This document shows, piece by piece, positions 17,245 to 26,803 of a stretch of 64,000 nt of DNA. The translations under genes and the position numbers were made by a program. The stretch comes from Albidovulum sp. (lineage in GTDB: Bacteria; Pseudomonadota; Alphaproteobacteria; Rhodobacterales; Rhodobacteraceae), in contig JAPPFL010000041.1 in assembly GCA_028823855.1 (NCBI GenBank), forward strand, positions 18,171-82,170. Direction: 5' to 3'. The notes below the pieces were generated by a model. It was not told the DNA's origin. It was given only the letters and a program-made list of their open reading frames with translations, and did not search any database. How positions within the stretch are numbered: position 1 is the first letter of the stretch; each line of letters starts with the position of its first letter.

Positions 17245-18021
17245 ATGGCAACCGCTGATTCGCGCGTTCGAGACCCGGTAGTTGGCGGCAATTCCGTAGG
17301 AAAGACCTTTGCCGGCGGAACGGTCGTGGCATTGGAAAATGCAAGTTTCGATATCGAAAAGGGTTCGTTTGTCTCGCTGGTTGGTCCTTCCGGCTGTGGA
17401 AAATCGACTCTTCTAAGGTTGATTGCGGGCCTGATCGAGCCGACAAGCGGGTCGCTTCAAGTCCATGGTTCCAAAGTATCTGCGCCTCGTCAGGATGTGG
17501 CCATGATGTTCCAGCGCGCAACGCTGCTTGAATGGCGAACGGCGATCGAGAATGTTCTGCTTCCGACGGAAATCCAGCGGCGCGTCACGGCCGACGACAG
17601 GAACCGAGCAATGGAGCTGCTGCAGCTGGTCGGGCTGGGCGAATTCGCCTTCTCCTTTCCGGCGCAGCTCTCCGGCGGAATGCAGCAGCGAGTCGCCCTG
17701 GCGCGGCTTCTGCAGACGGGAGCCGACGTTCTGCTTATGGACGAGCCGTTCGGAGCCTTGGACGAGTTTACCCGCGAGCGGCTGAATATTGAACTGCTGC
17801 GAATCGTGGGCGAAGTCGGCGCGACGACGATTTTCGTGACCCATAACATCGCCGAAGCGATTTTTCTCGCCGACAAGGTCTATGTGATGACCCCGAGGCC
17901 GGGACGGCTCGCGCAAGTGATCGACGTGCCGCTCGCGCGGCCTCGCGAATTGGCCGTTCAAACTTCGCCGGAATTCAACCGACTCGTGGAAGACGCCCGC
18001 GAAACTCTTGGAGCGCTTTGA
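17245..18021 (+). CDS. ABC transporter ATP-binding protein (SsuB/TauB-like)
   Basis: A 258-residue ATPase with a full set of motifs: Walker A GPSGCGKST, Q-loop MMFQRATLLEW, signature LSGGMQQR, Walker B VLLMDEPFGALDEF and switch histidine in VTHNIAEAIFLAD. The EFTR that follows the D-loop and the LEW after the Q-loop are typical of the nitrate/sulfonate/taurine subfamily. It overlaps the first permease gene by four bases. It powers import by the two permeases downstream. Confidence 0.93.
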   Translation: MATADSRVRDPVVGGNSVGKTFAGGTVVALENASFDIEKGSFVSLVGPSGCGKSTLLRLIAGLIEPTSGSLQVHGSKVSAPRQDVAMMFQRATLLEWRTAIENVLLPTEIQRRVTADDRNRAMELLQLVGLGEFAFSFPAQLSGGMQQRVALARLLQTGADVLLMDEPFGALDEFTRERLNIELLRIVGEVGATTIFVTHNIAEAIFLADKVYVMTPRPGRLAQVIDVPLARPRELAVQTSPEFNRLVEDARETLGAL

Positions 18022-18869
18022 TGCCCGCCCCCGCCATGCATGGCGAAGGCCGGAATGGCGTACCTTTGCGCACGCGAAGGATCCTGATGCACGCGGGGAT
18101 TTTCCTGACGCTCGTTCTTGCCTGGGAGATCGGAGCGCGCGCCGGCTATTTGGATCCGCTATTCTACCCTAGACCCACGGCAATAGTTGATTCATTCATT
18201 CGCATCTACATCACCCAGGGAAATATCTGGCGCCATCTTTATGTCAGCCTGGGGCTCGTCTTCGCAGGCTTCGCAGCGGGGTCGATTCTTGGAATCGTGC
18301 TTGGCAGCCTGGTGGGGTTCAACGCGCTGGCAAGACGCTTCGTCAAGCCGTATGTCCTCGTGCTTGAGGCGACTCCGCGGATAGCTGTTGCTCCGCTATT
18401 GATCGCGGCACTGGGATTCGGCGCCCAGTCGAAGATCGCTATCATCATGCTAGTCTGCTTTTTCGCGCCGTTCATCAACACGCTTGCCGGCGTAGTCAAC
18501 GTGAATGAGGAAAAACTCGAGCTGTTCAATTCGCTCGGCGCGTCAAAATTTCAAATTCTGACGAAACTGGTCCTGCCCGAAGCCGTGCCGGTGATCATGG
18601 CCGGCGAAAGGCTAGCGTTGACCGCCTCTCTTTCCGGAGTTCTGGTAGCCGAGTTTATCCAGCGAGATCAAGGGATTGGCAGTTTGATCCTGATCTATAC
18701 GCGCAATCTCAACATGGCTTCCGCCTTTGCCTGCATCTTCACGCTGACAGTAGTCGGTTTCCTGATCTTCAAGGGCATGGAAATGCTCGATCGCTACATT
18801 GCCTTCTGGAACAACGAGACTGGCATGGCCCGCGTTGGCGCCGCTCGCAAAGCGCGCTGGGAGAACTAA
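18018..18869 (+). CDS. ABC transporter permease (SsuC/TauC-like), first
   Basis: A 283-residue membrane protein with about six hydrophobic segments and the EAA coupling loop around residues 175-190 (FNSLGASKFQILTKLVLPEA), which docks on the ATPase. The N-terminal AGYLDPLFYPRPTAIVDS is typical of SsuC-like permeases. It is followed one base later by a second, related permease. Nitrate/sulfonate systems usually have one permease gene, so a heterodimeric channel is likely, as in some pyrimidine-precursor (ThiXYZ-like) or aromatic importers. Confidence 0.92.
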   Translation: MMPAPAMHGEGRNGVPLRTRRILMHAGIFLTLVLAWEIGARAGYLDPLFYPRPTAIVDSFIRIYITQGNIWRHLYVSLGLVFAGFAAGSILGIVLGSLVGFNALARRFVKPYVLVLEATPRIAVAPLLIAALGFGAQSKIAIIMLVCFFAPFINTLAGVVNVNEEKLELFNSLGASKFQILTKLVLPEAVPVIMAGERLALTASLSGVLVAEFIQRDQGIGSLILIYTRNLNMASAFACIFTLTVVGFLIFKGMEMLDRYIAFWNNETGMARVGAARKARWEN

Positions 18870-18870
18870 G

Positions 18871-19743
18871 ATGAGTGCGCCGTTCGGTCAACTTCAATGG
18901 CTGCGAGCCTGCTATCGCGCATTGCCGCATCTCGGACTCTTCGCCCTCCTTATTGCCGCGTGGGAAGTATTGGTCAGGACAGGCGTGATCGCCTCGATCA
19001 TGGTTCCCAGGCCTTCGTCTATCGGCGCCTCGATCGTAGAACTGTACTTCGTCAAAGGTACGATTTGGCGGCACTTCTTCATCACGCTTGGCGAGGCCGT
19101 AGGAGGATTCCTGATCGGCGCCGCCATCGCAGTTGCGCTTGCAATCGGATCGTCGCTTTGGGAACCGTTTCGTCGCTATGTCTCCCCGTACGCTGTCGTT
19201 CTCAACGTTACGCCGGGCATTGCGTTAACGCCCATAATTATAGCGTGGTTCGGGTTCGGAATGGGTTCGAAAATGGCGCTGGCCGCCATCATCTCCTTCT
19301 TCCCGATATTCGTCAACACGCTGACTGGCTTGACGCAGCCCGATACGGAGCGCGAGGAACTGTTCCGTTCCCTCGGATCGTCCGAAAGGCAGGTTTTCTG
19401 GATGCTTCGCGTCCCGTCCGCGCTGCCGCTGATGTTTGCAGGCTTTAAGATTGGGCTGACAACGGCGCTTATCGGGGCAGTCGTAGCCGAATTCGCCCAA
19501 GCGACCGAAGGCGTCGGCGTTCTGATGAGCCGCTTTTCGTTCCAACTGAACATGGGCGCCTCGATCGCCACTCTGCTTAGCATGACGCTAATAGGGCTAA
19601 TCCTATTCTATTCAATGGAATTCCTTGACGACAGAACGGTGTTCTGGCGCCGGGAAGAGCGCAGGGCAGCCGCCTCGCGCAATCGTGCTCGCGCCTGGAA
19701 AAGGTACGCGAAGCTAAATTCTAAAAGTGGGAGTTCAATATGA
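18871..19743 (+). CDS. ABC transporter permease (SsuC/TauC-like), second
   Basis: A 290-residue paralogue of the preceding permease: VIASIMVPRPSSIGAS, then FRSLGSSERQVFWMLRVPSA as the EAA loop. The chosen ATG at 18871 follows the previous stop by one base; the frame is open further upstream but inside the preceding gene. The last four bases overlap the binding-protein gene (ATGA). The C-terminal tail is basic and cytoplasmic. Confidence 0.92.
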   Translation: MSAPFGQLQWLRACYRALPHLGLFALLIAAWEVLVRTGVIASIMVPRPSSIGASIVELYFVKGTIWRHFFITLGEAVGGFLIGAAIAVALAIGSSLWEPFRRYVSPYAVVLNVTPGIALTPIIIAWFGFGMGSKMALAAIISFFPIFVNTLTGLTQPDTEREELFRSLGSSERQVFWMLRVPSALPLMFAGFKIGLTTALIGAVVAEFAQATEGVGVLMSRFSFQLNMGASIATLLSMTLIGLILFYSMEFLDDRTVFWRREERRAAASRNRARAWKRYAKLNSKSGSSI

Positions 19744-20777
19744 CTTTAACTAAAGTGCTAAGTACCGCGGCTATTTCCGCCGCTTGCGGCTTGGCGGCCG
19801 CCGTTGCCGTTGCGCAGACGACGGTCAACATGATCAATCCGCTGCCGCGTTCCACGAACTTCTTTCCGCTGGTTGTGGGTGAGGAGTTGGGCTATTTCGA
19901 AGAAGAGGGGGTGGCGGTGAACCTGTTGCCGTCCGACACTTCGATTCCGTATGTGGCTTTCATACAGAACGGCCAAGCCGACCTTGCGATGCTCGACCCA
20001 TTCGAGACGGTCAACGCATTGCTGGCAGGTGCCGATATCAACACGGTTTTCGAGGTAATGCAGAATGCGCCGGAAGGGATCGCAGTTCCCGACGCGAGCG
20101 GCGCGCAGTCGGTCGCCGACCTCGTTGGAACCACCGTCGGCCTAGTTTCAGACCGCGACCGCGCATTCCTGCAAGCGGCGCTTGCCACGAAAGGGCACAC
20201 GATAGACGAGGTTGACACTGTGGTGCTGGGCGAAAGCGGTCCCACTCTGGCTGCCGCGATGCGCGACGGCGCTGTTTCGGCCATCTCCGGCGCCGCGCCC
20301 GACTGGATTGCACTCATCGCCAACGGCATCGGCACGAGGTTGATCACGCCGGACGAACTGCTTGTGAGTCCCGCGAATACTTTCGCAATGAACGTCGACG
20401 CGATCGAAGATAAGCGCGATGCGGTGACCGGCTTCCTTCGCGCCTGGTGCAAGGGCATGCACGCAGTGACCGTCAACCGGGACGCCGTCGCCGAAATCCT
20501 CAAGAAAAACGTTCCCGAGGAGTGGGAGATCGAGGCGGCAGGTCAACTTTATCTCGACATGTCGATCGGCATGAACGTTTCGGTGACAGCGCGTTGCGGA
20601 GACACGCAAGCCGATGTCTGGGCCGCGATTCAACCTCAGATGAAGGCCGCCGGGGGCATCGCCGAAATAGTACCGGTCGAAGACTTCCTGAACGACACGT
20701 ATATCGAGGCGGCGGACGATTTCGACCGCGCGGAAGTCGCGGACGAGATCAACGCCTGGGCTGCAGCGAACATGTAA
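19740..20777 (+). CDS. ABC transporter substrate-binding protein (NMT1/SsuA-like)
   Basis: A 345-residue periplasmic protein. The first 26 residues are a signal peptide with cleavage expected after AVAVA. The mature part begins INPLPRSTNFFPLVVGEELG, the typical NMT1/SsuA opening, with the glycine-rich LVGTTVGLVSD region and a later hinge (AWCKGMHAVTVNRDAVAEIL). A GGGAG lies seven bases before the ATG. It delivers a ligand to the two permeases just upstream. The binding protein is the last transporter gene here, whereas it is often first. The ligand is unknown; a small carboxylate or aromatic is plausible because an amidohydrolase follows. Confidence 0.9.
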   Translation: MTLTKVLSTAAISAACGLAAAVAVAQTTVNMINPLPRSTNFFPLVVGEELGYFEEEGVAVNLLPSDTSIPYVAFIQNGQADLAMLDPFETVNALLAGADINTVFEVMQNAPEGIAVPDASGAQSVADLVGTTVGLVSDRDRAFLQAALATKGHTIDEVDTVVLGESGPTLAAAMRDGAVSAISGAAPDWIALIANGIGTRLITPDELLVSPANTFAMNVDAIEDKRDAVTGFLRAWCKGMHAVTVNRDAVAEILKKNVPEEWEIEAAGQLYLDMSIGMNVSVTARCGDTQADVWAAIQPQMKAAGGIAEIVPVEDFLNDTYIEAADDFDRAEVADEINAWAAANM

Positions 20778-20787
20778 TTCAATGGTT

Positions 20788-20806
20788 GGGCGGCGAACCG
20801 CCGCCC
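20788..20806. terminator. stem-loop after the binding-protein gene
   Basis: GGGCGGCG-AAC-CGCCGCCC is a perfect 8-base GC-only stem with a three-base loop, 11 bases after the stop. No T-run follows, so it is more likely an mRNA-stabilising or attenuating element within the operon than a full terminator. Confidence 0.6.
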
Positions 20807-20846
20807 GCCACCGCCATTAATTCGACGAGAGCAGGAATTCACCGAA

Positions 20847-21935
20847 ATGATTCATTCAACCATAGACACGCCCGAGCTAGGCGACGCCTTGAACCGGTAC
20901 GGTCCGACCGCGGCACGATCGCATCAGGCCATGCCCGGCAAAGTGTCGTCCACTACCGTCGATGCGCACGCCCATGTCCATATAGCGGCAGCGACGGAAT
21001 TCATGATCCCGCACATCGATATTATGATGATCGCGATGGTCAAGCATTCCGACGACGAAACTCGCGCAGTGAATCGGAAGCAGGACGAAGATCGGATACC
21101 TGTCGCCATGACGGATCTTTTGGATCGAATCGCTGTTCTCGATAGGCAAGGCATCGACAAGCAGCTCGTCTCGCCTCCGCCGCAGCAATGCTACTACCAG
21201 TCGCCCGTCGAGCATGCGCTCAAGGGCAGCCAGCTTGTGAACGACGGCATGGCCGAATGGGTTTCCGGCGCACCCGACCGCTTCGCCGGATTGGGAACCG
21301 TGCCGCTTCAGGACCCTGAAGCGTCCGCCGCCGAACTGGAACGCGCGATGCGCCTTGGCCTTAAGGGAGTCATGCTATTGACCAATGTCGATGGCTCCGA
21401 AATCGGCGACGACCGCTTCGATCCCTTCTGGCGCAAGGCCGAAGAACTCGGCGCATTCGTCATGATACATCCCAACGGTTTCACCGAAGGCGCGAGGTTT
21501 CAGAAGTACTACTTTTCGAATGTACTCGGGAACCCGCTGGAGACTACGACAGCGCTGCACTACCTCGTATTCAACGGCGTTCTGGAGCGAATGCCAGACC
21601 TGAAGATTTTTGCCGTTCACGGCGGCGGTTTCCTGCCGTCCTACTCAGGACGGATCGACCACGCCTGGGGGGCGCGCAAGGACTGCCGCGGTCGCCTGAA
21701 GAACCCTCCGACTGAATCTCTCCGCCGCGTATATTTTGACAGCGTCGTCTTTACAAATCACCAGCTTGAATACTTGGTCGGCCTTTTCGGGGCAGACCGG
21801 ATTCTTATGGGCTCGGATTATCCCTTTGACATGGCGGACTACGACCCGGTAGGCCATGTCGTCGGCTCGTCGCTTTCCGACAAGGACAAGTTGCTGGTAG
21901 CCGGAGGCAACGCAGAGCGAATTCTAGGGTTTTAG
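20847..21935 (+). CDS. amidohydrolase-2 family (ACMSD-like) metal-dependent hydrolase or decarboxylase
   Basis: A 362-residue TIM-barrel protein of the aminocarboxymuconate-semialdehyde decarboxylase/amidohydrolase-2 group. Metal ligands are His41 and His43 (VDAHAHVHI), a mid-barrel histidine in VMIHPNGF, another in FAVHGGGF, and the C-terminal aspartate in MGSDYPFDM. All are present. Such enzymes decarboxylate or hydrolyse aromatic-derived carboxylates. Its place after an ABC importer and before a beta-hydroxyacid dehydrogenase suggests that it acts on the imported compound. Confidence 0.9.
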   Translation: MIHSTIDTPELGDALNRYGPTAARSHQAMPGKVSSTTVDAHAHVHIAAATEFMIPHIDIMMIAMVKHSDDETRAVNRKQDEDRIPVAMTDLLDRIAVLDRQGIDKQLVSPPPQQCYYQSPVEHALKGSQLVNDGMAEWVSGAPDRFAGLGTVPLQDPEASAAELERAMRLGLKGVMLLTNVDGSEIGDDRFDPFWRKAEELGAFVMIHPNGFTEGARFQKYYFSNVLGNPLETTTALHYLVFNGVLERMPDLKIFAVHGGGFLPSYSGRIDHAWGARKDCRGRLKNPPTESLRRVYFDSVVFTNHQLEYLVGLFGADRILMGSDYPFDMADYDPVGHVVGSSLSDKDKLLVAGGNAERILGF

Positions 21936-21938
21936 GCT

Positions 21939-22802
21939 ATGCGAAAGGTAGGCATCGTCGGCTTGGGCATCATGGGATCGGCGTACGCCAAAAACCTTTT
22001 GGACGCCGATGTCGCAGTCGAGGGCGGAGACCCCTCCGAAAGCGCTCGCTGCCGCCTGGAGGACATGGGAGGCGCTGCGCACGGCGCGGCGGGGCGCTGG
22101 CTTGCTGACTGCGAACTTGTAATTCTCGCTCTGCTCTCGCCCGCCGCGCTGCGCGAGGTTGCAGGAATACTTTCAAAGGTGCTAAGGCCCGGGCAGGTGG
22201 TGCTGGAAACAGGAACGTTCTCGCTTGCCGACAAATTCGGTGCTCGCGACACGCTTGCCAAAGCGAATGTTCATTTGCTGGACTGTCCGGTCAGCGGTAC
22301 GGGTGCCCAGGCCGCAGCGGGCGACTTGGTAATGATGGCATCCGGCGCCTCCGACGCCATCGAGCGCGCCAAGCCCTACATGGCGCTATTCACCAAGAAA
22401 GTTATCGAGGCCGGTGAATTCGGCTCCGGCAGCCGTTTGAAATACGTCGCAAACCATGCGGTTGCAATTCACAATACCGTTGCCGCGGAAACGCTCGCCT
22501 ATGCCGACGCGCTTGGGCTCGACCGGCAGTTGGTCTATGACATGCTGACTTCGGGTGCCGGGCAATCGAAAATGTCGGATCTTCGCATGCCCCTGATGAT
22601 GTCCGGAAAATACGAGCCGCCCACGGCCAGCCTGAAGATGTTTGCGAAAGACATTTCAGTAATTGCAGAGAATATATCCGGGCTCGGCTTAACGCTGCCG
22701 CTTTTTAATTCGTGCGCCGGGCTGTACGAAATGGCTTCGACCAGCTTGCCCGAAAATCATGATGCGGCTGCAGTATTCGAAGTTTACCGTGCCAAATCGT
22801 AG
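21939..22802 (+). CDS. NAD(P)-dependent beta-hydroxyacid dehydrogenase
   Basis: A 287-residue member of the 3-hydroxyisobutyrate/6-phosphogluconate dehydrogenase family: VGIVGLGIMGSAYA nucleotide site, substrate loop DCPVSGTGAQA, and catalytic Lys168 in GSGSRLKYVANH. It starts three bases after the amidohydrolase stop and is the last gene of the GntR/ABC operon. The short-acid substrate is unknown. Confidence 0.9.
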   Translation: MRKVGIVGLGIMGSAYAKNLLDADVAVEGGDPSESARCRLEDMGGAAHGAAGRWLADCELVILALLSPAALREVAGILSKVLRPGQVVLETGTFSLADKFGARDTLAKANVHLLDCPVSGTGAQAAAGDLVMMASGASDAIERAKPYMALFTKKVIEAGEFGSGSRLKYVANHAVAIHNTVAAETLAYADALGLDRQLVYDMLTSGAGQSKMSDLRMPLMMSGKYEPPTASLKMFAKDISVIAENISGLGLTLPLFNSCAGLYEMASTSLPENHDAAAVFEVYRAKS

Positions 22803-23179
22803 GTGAAACTGGCGAGAAAACACTCAATTTCGATTTGCCATTAGACACTGGACGCATCGTACGCCACGCAGCGGCCAAAAAATGGGTTTGGCAACGAGAG
22901 TTCGCGAATTCTTACTCTGAAGTTCTACGGAATCTTATAGTTTGGCCCAATAAGAGCGGCCGCGCGAAGATTTTGCATATTCCTATCGAATTCGGCTCGC
23001 GACGAGGATACCAGCTGAACCGTCAAGCACCGGCATGAATCTTTACGAGCGCCGTCAAGGGCAAGGCAGTGGGGGCGCGATTAATCTAGCGATTCACGCT
23101 CGGTCGCGTAGTTGCAGGTATTGCCTTGACTTCGGGCGGCGAGTTGGTGCCGCGCAGTTCCCGCGCTGGTTTACCGGCT
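22803..23179. other. intergenic stretch, no gene recognised
   Basis: Nothing beyond short chance frames is visible between the dehydrogenase and the fossil gene that follows. Confidence 0.4.
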
Positions 23180-23659
23180 TAGCTCGAGCAGTCCCCCGCG
23201 ATTCCTTCTTGCCAGGGAGTCACTTTCGAATAGCTTTCGGCGATCGCCGGGTGCCGGGTCGGCGATTTCCAGGTAGGAGCGATCCGCGCGTCCGACTTAG
23301 CCGGGCCGAGAATGGCCAGTACAGATGCGCTCGAGCCTGTATAGTCGCCGTCAAGTGTCCGATACGCCGGACTTTCCGCCGCGCTTGCCGGCGCTAAAGG
23401 CGTATAGCGCTTCGGCACGGCGGATGAAGCGTTTTCAGTCTTCCCGATTGGTGCTTCCGGTCCGTTGCGCATAGGTCCTGCCCAGCCACGCATTGGAGCA
23501 GTAGTACCGCATACGTTGCGTCACGTTGCCGATGCCGGGCAGAATCGTCTGATAGAGGCTGATGCCGCCGTTCTGCATGCCGAGCGGATCGAGGCCGTTC
23601 TCTTTTAGGTGCTCGGTCCATTCGGGACAATTGATCACCGTCGTTTCGGCTTCCGCCAC
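23180..23659 (-). pseudogene. decayed conserved gene of unknown function
   Basis: The N-terminal 70 codons read as genuine protein (TVINCPEWTEHLKENGLDPL; GMQNGGISLYQTILPGIGNV; MRYYCSNAWLGRTYAQRTGS) and resemble a conserved alphaproteobacterial hypothetical protein I cannot name. A TGA at about 23435, where the context suggests Trp, stops it. The same frame then continues KRFIRRAEALYAFSAGKRGG to another stop, after which only frameshifted traces remain. Its start is close to the end of the HipA-like gene and in the same direction, so it may once have been part of that module. Confidence 0.55.
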
Positions 23660-23678
23660 CGCAACGATAGGGTCTCCA

Positions 23679-24581
23679 TTACCGCAGGCCCTCCGCTGCG
23701 CCGTCGAAGATATAGTCGTTCAGGAACATGCGCTGGCCGAACAGGTTGCGTTCGACTCCGGTTAATTCGGCTTCGTGGCAGATGTCGTCCCATGCGTCCC
23801 GTATTGCGTCGATCTGCCAGGCGACGATGTCCTTCGCCGCTTTCTCGCTGAGCTGGAAATTGGGCGCGGCCTTCAGGCAGGTCGCAAGCGTGCTCGTCCG
23901 ATTGTCTCCGACGATCAGCATCGCCTGAGTGGCAATATTGCCGGAACGGTTTTGCGGGCAGATGTCATAGGCAGGCGTCAGGGTCAGGCGTTCGCCGTCC
24001 CAGATGCTCGCATGGTTGCGAGGGTGGTCGTCGGTGTTGCCGCACAGGACGTTGAACACGAGCCGTGCGAACAGTTCGTGCAATGTTGCTTTCGGCGAGG
24101 AGAATCGGTGCCGTATGATTTCCGCGAGGTCTTCGTAGCTGGCGTAACGCGCCATTATCTCATCGAGACCGAACAGAGTCAGCGCCGAGACCATCGCCTT
24201 GCGCGTCCAGCCGTCTTTCGTCTTCGCGCGGTCGAATCGCTCGACCAGAAGCACGTCCTTGCCGGCGACGTGCTCAAGACGCACGGGGGCTACGTCAAGC
24301 CCCGCCTTGGCAGCAAGGCGCATGGCGACATATTCCGCCTTCACCACGTTGTAGGTGTCGGTCGAAGACGAGAACTTGGCGATCATCTTTGTGTCGCCGT
24401 CCTGGATCATCGCCTTCGGACGCGCACCGCCGAGCGACGTACCGTGCAGCAGCGCCTGATCGATTTCGGGCGTCAGCGGCACGCAATTCTCGACTTTCTC
24501 GGCGGCGCTCAGCAGCTCTTCGAGCTTAGCGGCATGGACGGCTCGCGGCACGTACTCGGAAGGTGAGTGCTGGAAGTCCAA
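23679..24581 (-). CDS. HipA-like serine/threonine kinase, N-terminally truncated
   Basis: The 300 residues contain the HipA kinase core: a glycine-rich loop SLGGARPKA, catalytic loop NVLCGNTDDHPRNHASI with Asp and Asn in place, and the metal-binding aspartate in LTPAYDIC. HipA toxins phosphorylate a tRNA synthetase and are held in check by the DNA-binding protein HipB. The frame stays open upstream to a TAG near 24786 and encodes DAPDAWGRRVILNRTFGRKG, which belongs to HipA, so the gene was longer. The N-terminal subdomain is gone and no HipB gene is present. TTG 24581 is only the first listed start. The product is probably not a working toxin, though all visible catalytic residues survive. 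Confidence 0.75.
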   Translation of the reverse strand: MDFQHSPSEYVPRAVHAAKLEELLSAAEKVENCVPLTPEIDQALLHGTSLGGARPKAMIQDGDTKMIAKFSSSTDTYNVVKAEYVAMRLAAKAGLDVAPVRLEHVAGKDVLLVERFDRAKTKDGWTRKAMVSALTLFGLDEIMARYASYEDLAEIIRHRFSSPKATLHELFARLVFNVLCGNTDDHPRNHASIWDGERLTLTPAYDICPQNRSGNIATQAMLIVGDNRTSTLATCLKAAPNFQLSEKAAKDIVAWQIDAIRDAWDDICHEAELTGVERNLFGQRMFLNDYIFDGAAEGLR

Positions 24582-24786
24582 AGCACCGATTCGGTCGGAG
24601 CCGGACTCCGGTAGATAGGTCAGCTCGTCGAGCTCGGCGGTATCGACAACCTTTCCTTTGCGTCCGAAGGTCCGGTTCAGGATAACGCGACGGCCCCACG
24701 CATCGGGCGCATCGAAGCCCCCGTGTTGCCCCGGCAGAGCGCCAAAGGCGTCGCGCTTTCCCTCTGGCGAGCGTTTCCGGCACTAA

Positions 24787-25456
24787 TGGCTCCTGTATTC
24801 TTGATCGACGGAATCCTCACCGGCTTCGCTACGCCTACCCAGCTGGGCGCGCTGACCGCTGGCTCGGAGATCCAACGGAATCCGCACCGGGCGCCGGGAG
24901 GCGAACCGAAGCCTAATCGAAAGACTGAGGTAGCTTTGTGGGAGGGCGCCGGGCTGCTGCTCAGATTGGCAGCCGGGTGTCTAGGCTATATGACGGCGCA
25001 ATACGTGCGCAAGTGGACAAGAGAACGTCTATACACGCTTCAAGCTGTTCCCCGATTCACAAGATGCGAGTGAACCTAACCGGGCCTCGAATTGCAATTT
25101 CAAGGTTTGCAAGCTCGTGACAGCTATTCCAAATGTCCAGGCATTGGCAGTCTTGCAACATTTTCAGAAGCTTTTCAGCGGCGCATCAGGCCGCCGGCGA
25201 AGCTGGTCCGCATGACGGCGTTCCAGTCTCGGTTCGGTGCGTAGGAGGCGAGGATCTTCATGCGTTCCTGCAGCCGGAAACCGGCAGCGAATTCCGCCCT
25301 CGCCGCCTGCCGCAAGCGATGTTCAAGGTATTCTACCCTTGGAACGCGATTCGATTCGCTTTGGATTTGTCGGTAGGTTGAACGGCGGTCGAAAAAAATT
25401 GTATTCGGCAGCGGGAATTTTCATCTTTAAATTCGAAAAATCGAAATTCTGGTTGA
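24787..25456. other. intergenic stretch with a possible gene end
   Basis: No complete gene is visible. On the minus strand, about 25330 to 25175, one frame reads like a protein C terminus (FRLQERMKILASYAPNRDWN, then MRTSFAGGLMRR and TGA). I do not recognise it. HipB, expected just upstream of hipA, is not detectable. Confidence 0.35.
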
Positions 25457-25858
25457 ATGGGGGAAAGCAAATTGGTCAGAGCCCTAAACCCACGCGATGT
25501 TCCGCACCACAAAAATCCCATTCCCGCCGCGGCGATTCATCGAGGAATGCTGGTGAGTTCCGCGATTTCAGGCGCGGACCCGGAATCGGGGAACTATTCC
25601 AACAGTTCGAAATCGCAGATTGAAATGGCATTCAGGCATTTTCGCTCCATTTTAGCGGAAGGAAATGCGGATCCCCAAGATGTTGTCAAGGTCGACTTCT
25701 TTTTTCAAAATATAGGTGACAGGCCGCTGGTCAACGAATACTGGCTCGAGCTCTATCCGGACGGAGCGTCGCGTCCGGCACGGCATGCTCATATTTCTTT
25801 GCAAATGCCGGCCGGATGTCTATTCCAGATTCAGTTCATGGCAATTGTGGAGAGATAA
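25457..25858 (+). CDS. RidA/YjgF/UK114-family protein
   Basis: A 133-residue RidA-fold protein: AAAIHRGMLVSSAISGADPE, the helix QIEMAFRHFRSILAEGNADP, DVVKVDFFFQN, and the C-terminal RPARHAHISLQMPAG. In RidA the arginine of this last region binds the carboxylate of reactive enamines or imines, and an Arg is present here (RPAR). The stop overlaps the next start by one base (TAATG). It probably deaminates an imine or enamine intermediate made by the co-transcribed dehydrogenase pathway. Confidence 0.88.
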   Translation: MGESKLVRALNPRDVPHHKNPIPAAAIHRGMLVSSAISGADPESGNYSNSSKSQIEMAFRHFRSILAEGNADPQDVVKVDFFFQNIGDRPLVNEYWLELYPDGASRPARHAHISLQMPAGCLFQIQFMAIVER

Positions 25859-26772
25859 TGTCTTTAAAGCCAAAGCCCTCCGAATTGACCTTGGGAATGC
25901 TAGGCGCGGGCGAAATGGGAGCTGCATTGGCTGCTCGGTTCGGAGCCGCCGGGTACGAAACCCTTGGCTTGCTGAAGGGGAGAAGCTCCGAATCGCTCGC
26001 GCGCGCCAGAGAAGCAGGCCTTCGCGATGCGGGCGGCGCGGCGCGGCTTGCGGCAGCGTGCGACATAATCTTTTCAGTATTGCCGCCATCGGAAGCTGAA
26101 TCCGCGGCGCGCCGCCTAGCCGACGGCATGGGCGACGGCGGAAAACGCGTTTGGTTCGTCGAGGCGAATGCGATTTCTCCGGATTTGTCGAAACGGATTG
26201 CCGGATTCTTTCGAGATATGAATGCGGAATACGTCGATGGCGGCCTAGTCGGCTCGCCGCCCGGCTCCGCCAATAGGCCGCGCCTATACGTTTCGGGCCG
26301 CTGCACTACTAGACTACAGGCGCTTGACGGAATTGCATTCGACCTTGTCGAACTTGGATTCGAAATCGGAAAGGCATCCGGGTTGAAAATGGCCTATGCA
26401 TCTCTGACAAAGGGGATCAATGCGCTGCTCACCGCGGGTTTGCTCGCAGCCGAGGAGATGGATCTTCTTGCGCCATTTGTCAACGAATTGGGTGGCAGCC
26501 AGGCGGAGCTGCTTCGAAGAGCGGAAGCGAATATTCCAAGGCTTCCGGCCGACTCGGCTCGGTGGGTTCGAGAAATGGAGGAAATCAGAGATACATTCGT
26601 TAGCTGCGACTTGCCTGGCGGGTTCCATCAAGCCTCGGCCGAAATAATGGACATGCTTTCCAAATCTCCGTTCGGAACGGAGACGAGGCGCACGCGCGAC
26701 CAGTCGCGCAGCATGCTTGACACTGTTGCTGCCGTTTCTCGTAGTCGGAAGCGGCAAGAAACAGGCGACTGA
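25858..26772 (+). CDS. NAD(P)-binding dehydrogenase with DUF1932 domain (6-phosphogluconate dehydrogenase-like)
   Basis: The 304-residue protein begins with a Rossmann domain (LGMLGAGEMGAALAARFGAA) and ends with the helical DUF1932 domain (KMAYASLTKGINALLTAGLL with the catalytic-type lysine). The start ATG overlaps the RidA stop by one base, so translation is coupled. Proteins of this architecture act on small hydroxy or amino acids. Pairing with RidA suggests an imine-forming oxidation. Confidence 0.87.
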   Translation: MSLKPKPSELTLGMLGAGEMGAALAARFGAAGYETLGLLKGRSSESLARAREAGLRDAGGAARLAAACDIIFSVLPPSEAESAARRLADGMGDGGKRVWFVEANAISPDLSKRIAGFFRDMNAEYVDGGLVGSPPGSANRPRLYVSGRCTTRLQALDGIAFDLVELGFEIGKASGLKMAYASLTKGINALLTAGLLAAEEMDLLAPFVNELGGSQAELLRRAEANIPRLPADSARWVREMEEIRDTFVSCDLPGGFHQASAEIMDMLSKSPFGTETRRTRDQSRSMLDTVAAVSRSRKRQETGD

Positions 26773-26803
26773 TTCTTTGAGTCCGATTTGCCCGAGATGC
26801 GAG

